The notes: a model not told the origin generated them from the letters alone. A stretch of DNA of 64,000 nt from Heliobacterium mobile (GCF_009720735.1 NZ_WNKU01000008.1:1-64000), one strand, 5' to 3'; shown: positions 7,460 to 16,210, numbered from the stretch's first letter. Numbers and translations are program-made.

Positions 7460-7628
7460 TTAATCTTCTTCACGGTTCTTAAACAAATAATCCTTTGGGT
7501 AATTCTGAGGCTCAACGATAGTTTGAACTACTTTTCCTTCTGAGCATGATAGAGGTAGGTACATCCGATTAAAAGAGAAAACTATGTTGTATGAAAAAAT
7601 CCCCTCTATATATTCATTTTTTCAAATA
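7460..7628 (-). pseudogene. Remnant of an unknown, possibly PAS-like, protein
   Basis: The minus strand from about 7628 to TAA 7460 has a 50-codon frame with protein-like content (YIEGIFSYNIVFSFNR, then MYLPLSCSEGKVVQT and a polar end). The R-Y-LPLS-G-VV pattern resembles the end of some PAS-type sensors. It has no good start codon and a stop just upstream, so it is likely the end of a lost gene. The rest of the gap to 7761 is AT-rich and empty. Confidence 0.3.
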
Positions 7629-7761
7629 AAGTAAAACTTTCTCTTTTGTAGTCGTTTTTGTTTGTAAACTTTTCCGTTAAGATCTTGGTGTTAGGTTTAT
7701 TTTGGATGATCGATTCATTATCCGGTAGACTGTTAAAAAACGACGGAAATCTCACTCATAT

Positions 7762-8106
7762 TTATTGATTAGCTAAAACCATAAATAATCCATATAGTAA
7801 GGAGAAAGCAATCGCGATAAGAATAATTTCAGACCAATGTGACTTATCTTGTTGATATGTTTCATCACTGGAATTATCTTCTTCATACGATATAGAGATT
7901 AAATTGACCGCATCGTCGTAAAAAATCTCTGGAACATATAATTCAACATTATTAAAAGTACCTCCAGTTACTATCTTTAGATATCCGTCTGTTCCAACGT
8001 ATTTACGCAGAAATGGAATGTTTGCTTCTTGAAGTATGGATTCGACAACTTCAGCTTCGTACACATCGGCGACGTTAATCAAATGTGTCCATGTATCTTT
8101 GTCCAC
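7762..8106 (-). CDS. DUF2007-type small protein with C-terminal membrane helix
   Basis: 114 residues from GTG 8106; the upstream ribosome binding site is weak. The N-terminal 70 residues fit the DUF2007 fold: VYEAEVVESILQEANIPFL, a Gly-rich turn, then VELYVPEIFYDDAVNLI. This domain resembles PII-like signal proteins, though no ligand is known. A single C-terminal membrane segment (IILIAIAFSLLYGLFMVLA) would anchor it to the inner face of the membrane. Confidence 0.75.
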   Translation of the reverse strand: MDKDTWTHLINVADVYEAEVVESILQEANIPFLRKYVGTDGYLKIVTGGTFNNVELYVPEIFYDDAVNLISISYEEDNSSDETYQQDKSHWSEIILIAIAFSLLYGLFMVLANQ

Positions 8107-8463
8107 GGCTTATCAACACCCAACTTGTTTAATCAATCGCAAGTTGTGTCATTCTCAATAATATAAAAAAAGATTTTAGTTATTCCTCACTTAATCCCCT
8201 GATCTAGTGAGAGCTGAGTGATTCATGAACCAGTAAAATACCATCCCTAGAATCGGAAGTAAGAATGATATACTAACCCACAAAAATGGTGTGAAATATT
8301 ATAATGCAGAATACGTCTTTTTGCACTTTTATTAACGATACTACAAACTGAGATATGGGTTACAAGAGGAAAGGTAAAGAATAATGGGTAGATTATTACC
8401 ACTAATGGGCGATTGTAAGAGGTTATTATGGATTGTCGTTAATCGGTTGATACCCGTTCTTTA
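8107..8463. other. Gap with a possible small membrane-protein remnant
   Basis: On the minus strand, 8205-8312 reads FLWVSISFLLPILGMVFYWFMNHS, similar in pattern to the two-helix PLDc_N-type proteins, but with no start codon and a stop upstream. Nothing else supported in the gap. Confidence 0.3.
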
Positions 8464-9303
8464 TTAAATTGCTTTTATTGGACAAACTTGAGTACATTCA
8501 AAGCAAAGAATACATTCTGTATCTCTTACTTTTTTCCCTTGGCTTATGTAACCCATCACATCGACATCCATAGGGCATGATTTGTTACAACGCCCACATC
8601 GAATACATTTGTTATTTGTTGGTTTTATGCAAACCAAACTAACCGAACTGGGTACTTTCATAATTATCGATACGGGACAAGCGACCTTACAGAAAGCTCG
8701 ACGATCTTTAAGTAAAAATGCCAAAGGGATACCAATGAGGTAATACACAATGTTTCCAACCATCATCCAAATTATTTCTCTTTTGTCCAAATAGTCCCGA
8801 TTCACATCATAACTAAACAAAAAGACCATAATCAGTGGAACCATAATTGAAATCACTAAAGGGATAAAGCGAAATTTCCTCATGGCGTCTGGGATTTTAT
8901 CTGTTTTATAAACAGGTAGCCAATCGAGTATTGCTGCTGTCCAACAGGCCCAACCACAAAACCCCCTTCCCCATATGAGAGGCCCTATTACTTTTGCTAT
9001 AATATAGTGGATTACTCCTCCAGAATAGGACCCGACTAATAGTAGAAAAACAATCCCTTCCAACTGTAGGTTTTGTTTATCAGTTATAGGTAGGAAAAAT
9101 AAAAACACAGGTAAGATTAGTAGGATGGAAACACGACGCCCTACGTTTTTTCGTTCTGTACGTAAATTTCGTTGCAAGTACATGCCCAAAGAAATAGATG
9201 TACCAATCCAAGGGAAAATTACAAGAAACCCCCACCATCCTATAGTTATGTATAGTATTGTGCCAACCAAAATGGCAATAAATAACGGAATAAAAGCGGA
9301 CAA
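8464..9303 (-). CDS. NapH/CcoG-like membrane polyferredoxin
   Basis: 279 residues if started at TTG 9303, which has GAAAGGGGGG eight bases upstream; an alternative TTG at 9366 has no such site. Four to five membrane segments are followed by two 4Fe-4S clusters at the C-terminus (CIRCGRCNKSCP and CILCFECTQVCP). Between the helices are the further Cys motifs GFCGWACW and FCKVACP typical of the NapH/NosR family. Such proteins pass electrons through the membrane, often from quinol to periplasmic reductases. No reductase is next to it, so the partner is unknown. A lipoprotein remnant lies just upstream. Confidence 0.85.
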   Translation of the reverse strand: MSAFIPLFIAILVGTILYITIGWWGFLVIFPWIGTSISLGMYLQRNLRTERKNVGRRVSILLILPVFLFFLPITDKQNLQLEGIVFLLLVGSYSGGVIHYIIAKVIGPLIWGRGFCGWACWTAAILDWLPVYKTDKIPDAMRKFRFIPLVISIMVPLIMVFLFSYDVNRDYLDKREIIWMMVGNIVYYLIGIPLAFLLKDRRAFCKVACPVSIIMKVPSSVSLVCIKPTNNKCIRCGRCNKSCPMDVDVMGYISQGKKVRDTECILCFECTQVCPIKAI

Positions 9304-9368
9304 ATTATCGTCCCCCCTTTCACGGCGATTTTTAGCCGGTATACCTGATAATGTGACATTCTGCAAAC

Positions 9369-9485
9369 TTACAACATCAGTTCCAGTTTTTCCTTCGTTG
9401 TGTTGACATCATTTTTTTGTTCAACGACTTGGGATACTCGCGTCGTGTACTTGTTGAGCTGGGATAAGCAAGCAGTTAAAATAAG
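9369..9485 (-). pseudogene. Lipoprotein-like remnant upstream of the polyferredoxin
   Basis: The frame SLILTACLSQLNKY ends in a polar, Lys/Glu-rich part and TAA at 9369. LTAC is a lipobox. A stop lies directly before it and no start codon is visible, so it is either started at a rare codon or dead. It would overlap the far 9366 start of the polyferredoxin, which supports the 9303 start. Confidence 0.25.
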
Positions 9486-9497
9486 CGAAAATTACTG

Positions 9498-11276
9498 TCA
9501 GAGTTTCTCCCATTGACTACCATAGTCTTCGATATCGAATGCAAACGGACTTAAACCCATATTTCGTTCTTTATAAAACAATTCGCCTTTTTCATTAATT
9601 TTTATAGTTGAAATAGCTTCTTGATTAGGATATATTAATCCTTCTTCTTTAGAAATTTCTGAAACTAACTCTGTATAAAAGTCTCGGGCTATTTGTGATG
9701 CAGCATACGCTCTTTCTTCTATTGTCGGTTTTGGATGTGTAGCAACCCACTGTTCAAATTCTTTTTTCGGACTATATTTATCGATTAATGCCTTTTGTAT
9801 AGGCCAATACTTACTTTCTTTATCTGGTTTAATTACAAAAAAATCATCTCCTGTAGCACTCGATTTTATTGATAATCCTTTTGCTCCCGATATTGTTATT
9901 TCAGTTATGCCGCTCTCTTTTAATTTTTGAGCAATTATCGCTACAACTGAATCTGTTTTGGGATTACTTTTACCTTCTCCTGCATGGCATGAGGTGAATA
10001 TAATTTCTATATTCTTTTGATTTTTTAATCCATTCTTTATCAATATATTAGCTATTTCTTCTCCGGTATACTCCCCAGAGCTCTCCTTTGAACCGTGTGC
10101 TACTATGTATAGAGTGGCACCATCTAAAAGTTCGTTATATTTAAGATCTGTTAATAACCCGATCGGACCTCCAGCTCGCTCCAACGCATATTGAATTGAG
10201 TTTGATTCGATAAAATCTCCCGATATAGATTTTTTCGCGATTGCTACCATTCTTTGCATAATACGATTGTCATTACCATTAATTGCTTTCATACTTTTAA
10301 TCTGTGATTGTATGGTTTGATATGAAGGAGTCCCTTTCGAGAATGCTACCATCTCATTGGCTTCCCGTTTCAACTCAGCATCATTATTTATAGCTACTTC
10401 CTTTACTTGCACCGTCGGTCTAACCCTTCCCTCCTTCTGCTGTACCACATGCCACGCCTCATGCGGTAAATACTGCTCTTGTCCTGGACCCACATGAATA
10501 TCCGTTCCTTGTGCGTACGCCAACGCTCCCACTTGTGCTGGCTTATCTGAATTAAAATGTACCCTAACATTGTCCATACTCATCCCACTTAAACTCTCCA
10601 CGCCTGCCTTCAAATTATCCGGTAATCCTGTATTGTTCGGCATCGCTTTGCCTTCCTTCTTCTGCCCAACCTCGCCTAACTTCCCCTGCACCGGCGTTTC
10701 CTCTTCTTCCGTTTCGACCACACGCTGCAACGCCTTTGCTCCCATCACGTCGGCCTCATGTTCAAGAGAAAGATCATCGTTGATCGGCACACCACTTCCA
10801 GTCTTGGTGGAATCGGTCTTTGCGTAAATCGGTGCGGCACTTTCTGAAAAGTGTTGCACCGTATCATACTTTCCCTGAATCGGCATTTCTTCCTCTGCTT
10901 CTTCCGGTAAGGCTTCCCTTTGAACTATTTCATAAGATTCCTGCATCATCTGAAGAGAATCCATTTCCTCATCTTCCTCGGATTTTTCCCCTACCCTCTG
11001 AACAATCTCAACCTTCCCTTGTACAGGGACCTCTTCTTCCCCCTTAGTTTCCTGCCCTCTCTGAACTGGCTTCTGCGTCAACAACTGTAGAACTGCCCTG
11101 TTTCCAATAGTCCGCTGAAGTTGTAGAATATGCTGAGGTGTTAATAAATTTGGGTTGATTTGTGCCATCTGTAATATCCCGTTAATATTCGAATGAAGAG
11201 TTTGAGGCACGTGATTACTAGATTTTCCGGTCAACTTCGTTTCCGAACCTTTTTTTACGCTCTCAAATTCAGACAC
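9498..11276 (-). CDS. DUF4157 protein with C-terminal clan CD peptidase-like domain (injection-system cargo type)
   Basis: 592 residues from GTG 11276 behind AAGGAGGGATAGTC. Residues 60-200 are low-complexity and acidic with repeated PVQGK, PIQGK and IVQR boxes. Residues 217-305 are a DUF4157 domain: LPDNLKAGVESLSGMSMDNV, VHFNSDKPAQVGALAYAQG, and the zinc-protease motif HEAWH at 272-276. DUF4157 is a marker of cargo of extracellular contractile injection systems. Residues about 385-480 look like a clan CD cysteine peptidase (C80/caspase-like): beta strand then IVAHGS with His394, and IIFTSCHAGEG with Cys430. If so it may process itself or host proteins. No injection-system gene is in the window. 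A consensus promoter lies upstream. Confidence 0.85.
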   Translation of the reverse strand: MSEFESVKKGSETKLTGKSSNHVPQTLHSNINGILQMAQINPNLLTPQHILQLQRTIGNRAVLQLLTQKPVQRGQETKGEEEVPVQGKVEIVQRVGEKSEEDEEMDSLQMMQESYEIVQREALPEEAEEEMPIQGKYDTVQHFSESAAPIYAKTDSTKTGSGVPINDDLSLEHEADVMGAKALQRVVETEEEETPVQGKLGEVGQKKEGKAMPNNTGLPDNLKAGVESLSGMSMDNVRVHFNSDKPAQVGALAYAQGTDIHVGPGQEQYLPHEAWHVVQQKEGRVRPTVQVKEVAINNDAELKREANEMVAFSKGTPSYQTIQSQIKSMKAINGNDNRIMQRMVAIAKKSISGDFIESNSIQYALERAGGPIGLLTDLKYNELLDGATLYIVAHGSKESSGEYTGEEIANILIKNGLKNQKNIEIIFTSCHAGEGKSNPKTDSVVAIIAQKLKESGITEITISGAKGLSIKSSATGDDFFVIKPDKESKYWPIQKALIDKYSPKKEFEQWVATHPKPTIEERAYAASQIARDFYTELVSEISKEEGLIYPNQEAISTIKINEKGELFYKERNMGLSPFAFDIEDYGSQWEKL

Positions 11277-11350
11277 GACTATCCCTCCTTACATATTCGC
11301 CATTGGGGGTTTTGTTTCACCCATTGTCATAACAATCACATGTTATAGTA

Positions 11351-11380
11351 ATAGTACCAACTATAATTATTTTCTGTCAA
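11351..11380 (-). promoter_or_regulatory. Sigma-A type promoter of the DUF4157 gene
   Basis: On the minus strand TTGACA (11380-11375) and TACTAT (11356-11351) are 18 bases apart, about 75 bases before the GTG at 11276. The gap 11277-11548 holds nothing else that I can support. Confidence 0.7.
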
Positions 11381-11548
11381 TCAATAACAGTCCAATTTTT
11401 TCTGTGAAAATTTTCACTCAGCTCACGAACACCAAAAGTTTCTGTATTCCCCGTTTTACTTATACCCCCAACGGCATCACTGCCCCCAAAACTGCAACTC
11501 CGGAAAAGTGAAGGGTTTAGATCTTTAATACTTGATTCACTTCCAGTA

Positions 11549-11875
11549 ATGCTATCGGTTATAAACGATAAGGGCTACATCACCTACGTTAATAATTATT
11601 GGGATAGAACTGCAATAGAAAACGATGTTAGCGATACGTCTCTAGCTGGTGTAGGAGTAAATTACTTTAAGATTTGCGAGAAAGCAGCTGGAGATGGTAT
11701 CGCAGATGCTTTGGATGTTGTTAGAGGGATAAAGTCTGTTTTGAACGGTTCAGCGAAACAATATATCCATAGGTATAATTGTGTAAGACCAACCGGGGAC
11801 GATTGGTATCACATGATTGTTATTCCGTTAAACTCAGAGGAAGAAAATTATTATTCATTTTCGTTGTTTGTTTAA
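11549..11875 (+). CDS. Orphan PAS domain protein
   Basis: 108 residues. The open frame extends upstream as ILDSLPVM, which is normal for a PAS start, but I find no start codon there, so the gene is either started at ATG 11549 or 5'-truncated. Motifs are typical of the PAS subgroup: GYITYVNNYW, then LAGVGVNYFKICEKAAGDG and GIKSVLNGS, and a closing YNCVRP--DDWYHMIVIPL. There is no kinase or output domain. It may be the detached sensor of a broken signalling protein. Confidence 0.65.
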   Translation: MLSVINDKGYITYVNNYWDRTAIENDVSDTSLAGVGVNYFKICEKAAGDGIADALDVVRGIKSVLNGSAKQYIHRYNCVRPTGDDWYHMIVIPLNSEEENYYSFSLFV

Positions 11876-11923
11876 CAGACCGACGGTAATGGTTCCAAAA
11901 CTGTACTTCTTCTAAACCATACT

Positions 11924-11955
11924 AAGCGTTCGTCCACAATGGACCGAACGTTTTC
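11924..11955 (+). terminator. Rho-independent terminator after the PAS gene
   Basis: AAGCGTTCGTCCA pairs with TGGACCGAACGTTTT around a 3-base loop, followed by a T-rich run. Confidence 0.8.
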
Positions 11956-12054
11956 CTCTTTAATATGATTTTTTAACTAACAAAACATGGGCTACCCAGT
12001 AACCGACCATGCGTGGGGAGACGCATCTATGGCCGAGCTTGATACCTTGGGAGG

Positions 12055-12165
12055 TCATAAAGAAACACCGCTCCTTTCAAGTTCAAGATCAACAGATCTT
12101 CTAGGAGGCAGGTGTAGGTTATCCCCAGTGGGGCGAAAAGGGAAGTCGAAGTTTTAAATGTTGGG
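12055..12165 (-). repeat. Hairpin repeat, copy R3
   Basis: Arms ACACC-GC (12064-12070) and GCAGGTGT (12107-12114), 36 bases apart. Similarity to R1 extends beyond the right arm to a shared GTTGGGC at 12159-12165. On the minus strand the repeat runs into AAAGGAGCGGTGTTTCTTT and ATG at 12057. Confidence 0.7.
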
Positions 12166-12247
12166 CTTTTTTTGTTGAGTGTCTCGTTTGAAACTGACTC
12201 TTTTGGGAAACCTACTTTCTGCAACAAAAATAGAAGGTAGGGTTAAA

Positions 12248-12605
12248 ATGGTTACTGATGCAATGCTTTTGGACGCAAGAATCTTGTTTAACCAACTATC
12301 GCTGCAGCATTACCTGCAATCCGAGCTTTTTTCCAGAGGTTGGTGTTCAATCGTAGGGATGCTGGTAGTTATTCACTATAGCTGGTGGAAGCTTCTTGAC
12401 AAAAGCAGGATAATGGAAATTCTACTCTTTGGTTCATTACTTTATCATGGTTGTTGCAGCCAGTATATTCGCAAGATACCTCATTTTGGCAATAATAAAA
12501 CGGCAGTTCAATGAAGAGGGCGTTAAAAACCCTAAGTCACTGATTAGACCAATTTTAGCTCCTTCGATGAGGCGTTTGGATGAAGATAAGGATTCCGAAA
12601 AGTAA
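12248..12605 (+). pseudogene. CBO0543-like membrane protein, probably frameshifted
   Basis: From ATG 12248 (GAAGGTAGGGTTAAA upstream) the frame shows a pattern seen in the CBO0543 family: a polar start, YLQSELFSRGWCSIV, a membrane stretch, then SWWKLLDKSRIMEILLFGSL. After about 12440 the frame loses membrane character, while another frame goes on as MVVAASIFARYLILAIIKR (ATG 12447) and ends with a polar tail at TAA 12605. I read this as one gene with a frameshift, but two small genes are possible. Confidence 0.4.
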
Positions 12606-12632
12606 GTAAAATCTTTTGTTCGAGGTAATTTC

Positions 12633-12746
12633 GTGGATAACTTTGAGATAATTCAACAGACCAGAGAAACACTTGGACAAATAGTGATTAGCCTCAACAT
12701 AGAGCTTTTACTCCTTCAATTGAACACTATGCTTAATGAATCGTAG
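12633..12746 (+). CDS. Possible 37-residue protein
   Basis: GTG 12633 behind CGAGGTAATTTC, ending TAG 12746. One amphipathic helix rich in Leu, Ile and Gln (IVISLNIELLLLQLNTML). It starts 27 bases after the membrane-protein frame. Not recognised. Confidence 0.3.
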   Translation: MDNFEIIQQTRETLGQIVISLNIELLLLQLNTMLNES

Positions 12747-13060
12747 CGCTACCCGAGGGTGATACACAGTCATGCCACAATAAACCCGGAAAATGGGGTT
12801 GCCTACTCATCTTCACCCAGTGTACCCGCCGGACCTGCCATGGAGGGGATACTTTAAATGCCGTTTACACTTTATCTTCGACAAATATTTAAAGTAAAGT
12901 TCTCAATTTTCCTAAGTTATTCACGATATCCACAGAAATAGTTACTCTAACTGTTGATAAAGTATAATAATTACAGTAATATTACGTTTTTTGTCGAGAG
13001 TAATCATCTATTTGCGCCTTGAATTGATAGTCAGTGCAAAGATTCGAGATGGCTTGCTCC
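12747..13060. other. Intergenic stretch without a recognisable gene
   Basis: GC-richer at 12750-12850, AT-rich after that. I tested the first part against cobalamin and other riboswitch cores by eye and found no match. Confidence 0.4.
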
Positions 13061-13166
13061 ATTTCTTCTGGTCGCTATACCATGAAGCGGCACTCAAAAA
13101 GAATCTTACGTTGGTTTATTATCGAATATTACCAACAGGCCGTACGAGGGAATCAATAGCTTGATG
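13061..13166 (+). pseudogene. ISL3-family transposase fragment
   Basis: The frame YTMKRHSKRILRWF matches HTMKRHEKGILRWF of the transposase at 14937-16201, and the following bases AATCAATAGCTTGATG match the same site in that element. About 100 bases remain of an older ISL3 copy. Confidence 0.75.
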
Positions 13167-13245
13167 CCATCAATTATAGTCGATTGTATTCGTTGCCAGG
13201 TTTCACAGGGATACTAATAAATGTTTGTGGAATTAGAGGTTTTAG

Positions 13246-13286
13246 GCAAAAAAAGCGTTCGGCTGAGGATGCAGCCGGACGCCTTT
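13246..13286 (-). terminator. Rho-independent terminator
   Basis: AAGCGTTCGGCTG pairs with CAGCCGGACGCCTT; on the minus strand a run of seven T follows. It closes the gene at 13316-13834. Confidence 0.8.
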
Positions 13287-13315
13287 TAGTGACAAAGCTT
13301 TTCGGTTTTTGGTTA

Positions 13316-13834
13316 TTATAGCACCAACCTTGGTTGGTGATCCTTAAATGTAAAACCGTACAGCAAGTCGAGCTCTGCTTCTTCGATTTCATCAAACGTT
13401 AATCCTGCAGCTTTCCAGGCTCTCTCCGGCAGACCCGCCCTAGCAATGCTTAAAATAGCAGAACGATAATCATGTTGACTAAGTCGAAAAGTCTCCTTAT
13501 CGACGGATCCCTCAGAAAGCAATTTATCAGAAATGTGCTTCTGGTTTTGTCTCGATTCCCGATACATGGCGAGAAGCGACCTAGCGGTTTCAATTTCCTT
13601 TGGTTTAGCCATACAGGGGGTATTCCAAGCGAAACGGCGACGTTCTGCCGCATTGTTTTCTTCGCAAGCACGACATACGTTTTGCCTGGTTGACTGAGGC
13701 CACCAGGAGTCAATTTTGTCCCCTGCGTGAAGAATTCGCAGGCATTCATAGCATCGGGGTACCCCTTGCTCACGAATTTGTTCAGCCGAACTTTGAAAAA
13801 ATTTGTGCGTTAACGTTAGCTGAAGTGTCTTCAT
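13316..13834 (-). CDS. Hypothetical protein with two Cys pairs
   Basis: 172 residues from ATG 13834 behind CAGGGGGATTTCA. Near the N-terminus two pairs, CYEC (about 28-31) and CRAC (about 54-57), are spaced like a treble-clef or zinc-ribbon finger. The rest is helical, with charged central part and no membrane segment. I do not recognise the family. It has its own terminator and a long AT-rich upstream region. DNA or RNA binding is possible from the finger but not shown. Confidence 0.65.
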   Translation of the reverse strand: MKTLQLTLTHKFFQSSAEQIREQGVPRCYECLRILHAGDKIDSWWPQSTRQNVCRACEENNAAERRRFAWNTPCMAKPKEIETARSLLAMYRESRQNQKHISDKLLSEGSVDKETFRLSQHDYRSAILSIARAGLPERAWKAAGLTFDEIEEAELDLLYGFTFKDHQPRLVL

Positions 13835-14145
13835 TGAAATCCCCCTGTAAAATATGAAAATTATGTATGTTTACATCATACAATAGATTTTTATTGCTAC
13901 AAGGGGTTAAAAATAAGATGTTTTGTCGAATTATGAATCAAACACATTTAGATTTAATGTCAGGCCTTTTTTCATAATATTCATATTATAGGGCAGGCTC
14001 CAGGGGGAAAAGTCTTGAGCCTTTTTGATGTTTTATGTCTATTTCTGTTATAATTGAAACGTATTGGTTCTTGGATAAAGGTACAATAATTTCTTGCCAG
14101 AGGTAATAACTTTAATATTTTCCCACAGTCTTAGGCTAAGAAAGG
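13835..14145. other. Intergenic region with a plus-strand terminator-like hairpin
   Basis: AGGCTC (13995-14000) and GAGCCT (14017-14022) with TTTTTG behind. No gene on the plus strand reads into it, so it may insulate the next gene or be the end of a small transcript. Confidence 0.4.
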
Positions 14146-14655
14146 ATGCGATACGGTTCCATGAATGTGATGCCTTATATCCTGGCTTCTAGCCGAATCG
14201 TCAAAGAGCTACATCAGATGGCACTCTGTTTCGAAAGAAATAGCCTCCCCTTCCGAAGAAAACTAAAACATCAATACGCTAAATCCCTAGTTGCACTGAA
14301 GCTAGAAGCTAAAGCGTTGGAACAATCCAAAGACGAACTGGGTCAAATGTACTATGATTTTTCTAAGGATCTATCCGATCTGGCACTTCGAATTATACGT
14401 TGGGCAGAAGCAAAGAATCTTCATTTGTCTGAGAATGAGATTCGAACGATTTTCGGCCTGTGCGAAAAGGAATATAAGTATTATGCTAAAAAGGGAGATC
14501 ATATTTTATTATGGATTTTTCCCTCGAAGATAACTTTAAGTAATTATATATGTTACCGTATAACTCAGATTTCAAGCAAAGATAAAGATGCCTTAAAAAC
14601 GGTCAGAGCGTTAATCGAAGAACTTACGCAGACTCCGCTTCCATCTCCCGATTAA
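14146..14655 (+). CDS. Hypothetical helical protein
   Basis: 169 residues if started at ATG 14146; GAAAGG touches that codon, so ATG 14161 may be the true start. The protein is mostly helical with Lys/Glu-rich stretches (KSLVALKLEAKALEQSKDEL) and ends in PLPSPD. No motif that I know. It precedes the ISL3 insertion by about 220 bases. Confidence 0.5.
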   Translation: MRYGSMNVMPYILASSRIVKELHQMALCFERNSLPFRRKLKHQYAKSLVALKLEAKALEQSKDELGQMYYDFSKDLSDLALRIIRWAEAKNLHLSENEIRTIFGLCEKEYKYYAKKGDHILLWIFPSKITLSNYICYRITQISSKDKDALKTVRALIEELTQTPLPSPD

Positions 14656-14873
14656 AAATAGAAATCTAAGACACATGCTTATAATTTTCCATTGAGAATC
14701 CTTCTCTTTTTAGAGAACAAATTTCATCGACCGATATCTAATGCAGGTTTAAAACAGTCTATAAATGTAACGGAATGTCATTGTTGTTTATACAGAAAAG
14801 TTTGCTATAGATTTCTTAACTTCATAGTGATCATTGTATCCACTCTCCAATACAGGTATTATAATAAAAGCAC

Positions 14874-14882
14874 ATGTTGATG
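14874..14882. repeat. Target-site duplication, left copy
   Basis: ATGTTGATG directly before the left inverted repeat; the same nine bases follow the right inverted repeat at 16211-16219. ISL3 elements usually make 8-bp duplications, so the ninth base may be chance. Confidence 0.85.
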
Positions 14883-16210
14883 GGTTCTTCGCTATTTCGT
14901 GTGGGTTGGCAAATGTAGACATGTTACAATATAGATATGAAAAATACAGATTTATTTCAATTAGCGCTTGGCTTGACAGCACCGTGGTATGTCGTCAGTA
15001 CCCGGTTTAATGCCGAATATCAAGAACTACATATCACGATTGACTTTATCCCAGGAAGTGAATTTACTTGCGCAACTTGTGCTGAAGCCGATTGCAAAGT
15101 CCATGATACGAAGGAGAAAACGTGGAGACATCTCAATTTCTTTCAGCACAAATGCTTTATTCATGCGCGTGTACCTCGAACCAAATGCCACCGATGCGGC
15201 AAAGTTCATCAGGTCACTGTGCCATGGAGCCGACCCGGCAGTGGATTCACCTTACTCTTCGAAGCCTATGTCATGGAACTGGCCAAAGAAATGCCTGTGA
15301 ACGCGGTATCTCGTATCGTTCATGAGCATGACTCACTCATTTGGCGAATCGTTCATCACTATGTCCACCAAGCTCGTCAGGAAGAGAACTTTGCCTCTGT
15401 CTCTAAGGTCAGTGTGGATGAAACGGCCCGCGCGAAAGGCCACAAGTACGTATCCATCGTGATGGACGCAGAGGCACGGCGGGTGATTTTTGCCACAGAA
15501 GGAAAAGGGGCCGATGTCCTCCCCAAATTCATGGAAGACTTCCAAACTCACGGAGGCTGTAGCGAGAACATCACCGATGTTTGTATGGATATGTCGCCGG
15601 CCTTTATTTCAGGGGTAGAAAAACATCTTCCGGAAGCAGCGATCACCTTTGATAAGTTTCATGTCATTAAGCTGATTAACGAAGCGGTGGACCAAGTTCG
15701 ACGAGAAGAACAAATAACGATGCCAGAATTAAAAGGAACTCGCTATATTTGGCTTAAAAATAAAAAGAACTTAACGATGAAGCAAAAAGCAGTTATGGAA
15801 GACGTCCTTTCTCAGCGAAACTCGAAGACGGCCCGAGCCTACCAGATGAGACTTACCTTTCAAGAAATGTATGAGAAAGACCCGATAGATGCACCGATGT
15901 TTCTGAAAAAGTGGTACTTCTGGGCAACCCATAGCCGGTTAGACCGCTGAACTCCGTTGCACATACGATGAAACGGCACGAGAAAGGAATCCTACGATGG
16001 TTTGTTTCAAATATCACGAATGGATTGCAAGAAGGCATCAATAGCTTAATTCAGGCGGCTAAACGTAAGGCTCGCGGATACCGATCCGCACGCAATTTTA
16101 TTGCCATGATATACCTGGTAGCCGGTGACTTAAACATGAACATAGCACCGGCTAAAAGTAGATACATATTCAGCAAACATGCGTTTGCCCACACGAAATA
16201 GCGAAGAGCC
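14883..16210 (+). mobile_element. ISL3-family insertion sequence
   Basis: 1328 bp bounded by inverted repeats: left 14883-14905 and right 16188-16210, 23 bases with one mismatch (GGTTCTTCGCTATTTCG and GGCTCTTCGCTATTTCG). It carries one transposase gene in the direction of the left end. The flanking 8-9 bp duplication is perfect, so the insertion is recent or at least not rearranged. The transposase is frameshifted, so this copy cannot move by itself. Confidence 0.92.
14937..16201 (+). pseudogene. ISL3-family transposase, frameshifted
   Basis: The first frame (14937-15950) has the N-terminal zinc finger of the family (CATCAEADC, then CHRCGKVH), the helix-turn-helix region, and the DDE core with SVDETARAKGHKY, DVCMDMSPAF and TFDKFHVIKL. 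At about 15948 the frame stops (LDR-stop), where relatives read LDPLNSVAHTMKRH. Loss of one C in GACC(C)GCTG explains it. The other frame then goes on as MKRHEKGILRWF to EGINSLIQAAKRKARGY and TAG near 16201. Confidence 0.9.

Noticed and set aside
5297-12165. Hairpin repeats R1-R3 as a CRISPR array
   Set aside because: Only three copies, spread over 7 kb, with internal symmetry and no regular spacers or cas genes.
13450-13773. Second open frame on the minus strand inside the Cys-pair gene
   Set aside because: It is the shifted frame of the gene at 13316-13834, which has the better ribosome binding site and a stop next to a terminator.
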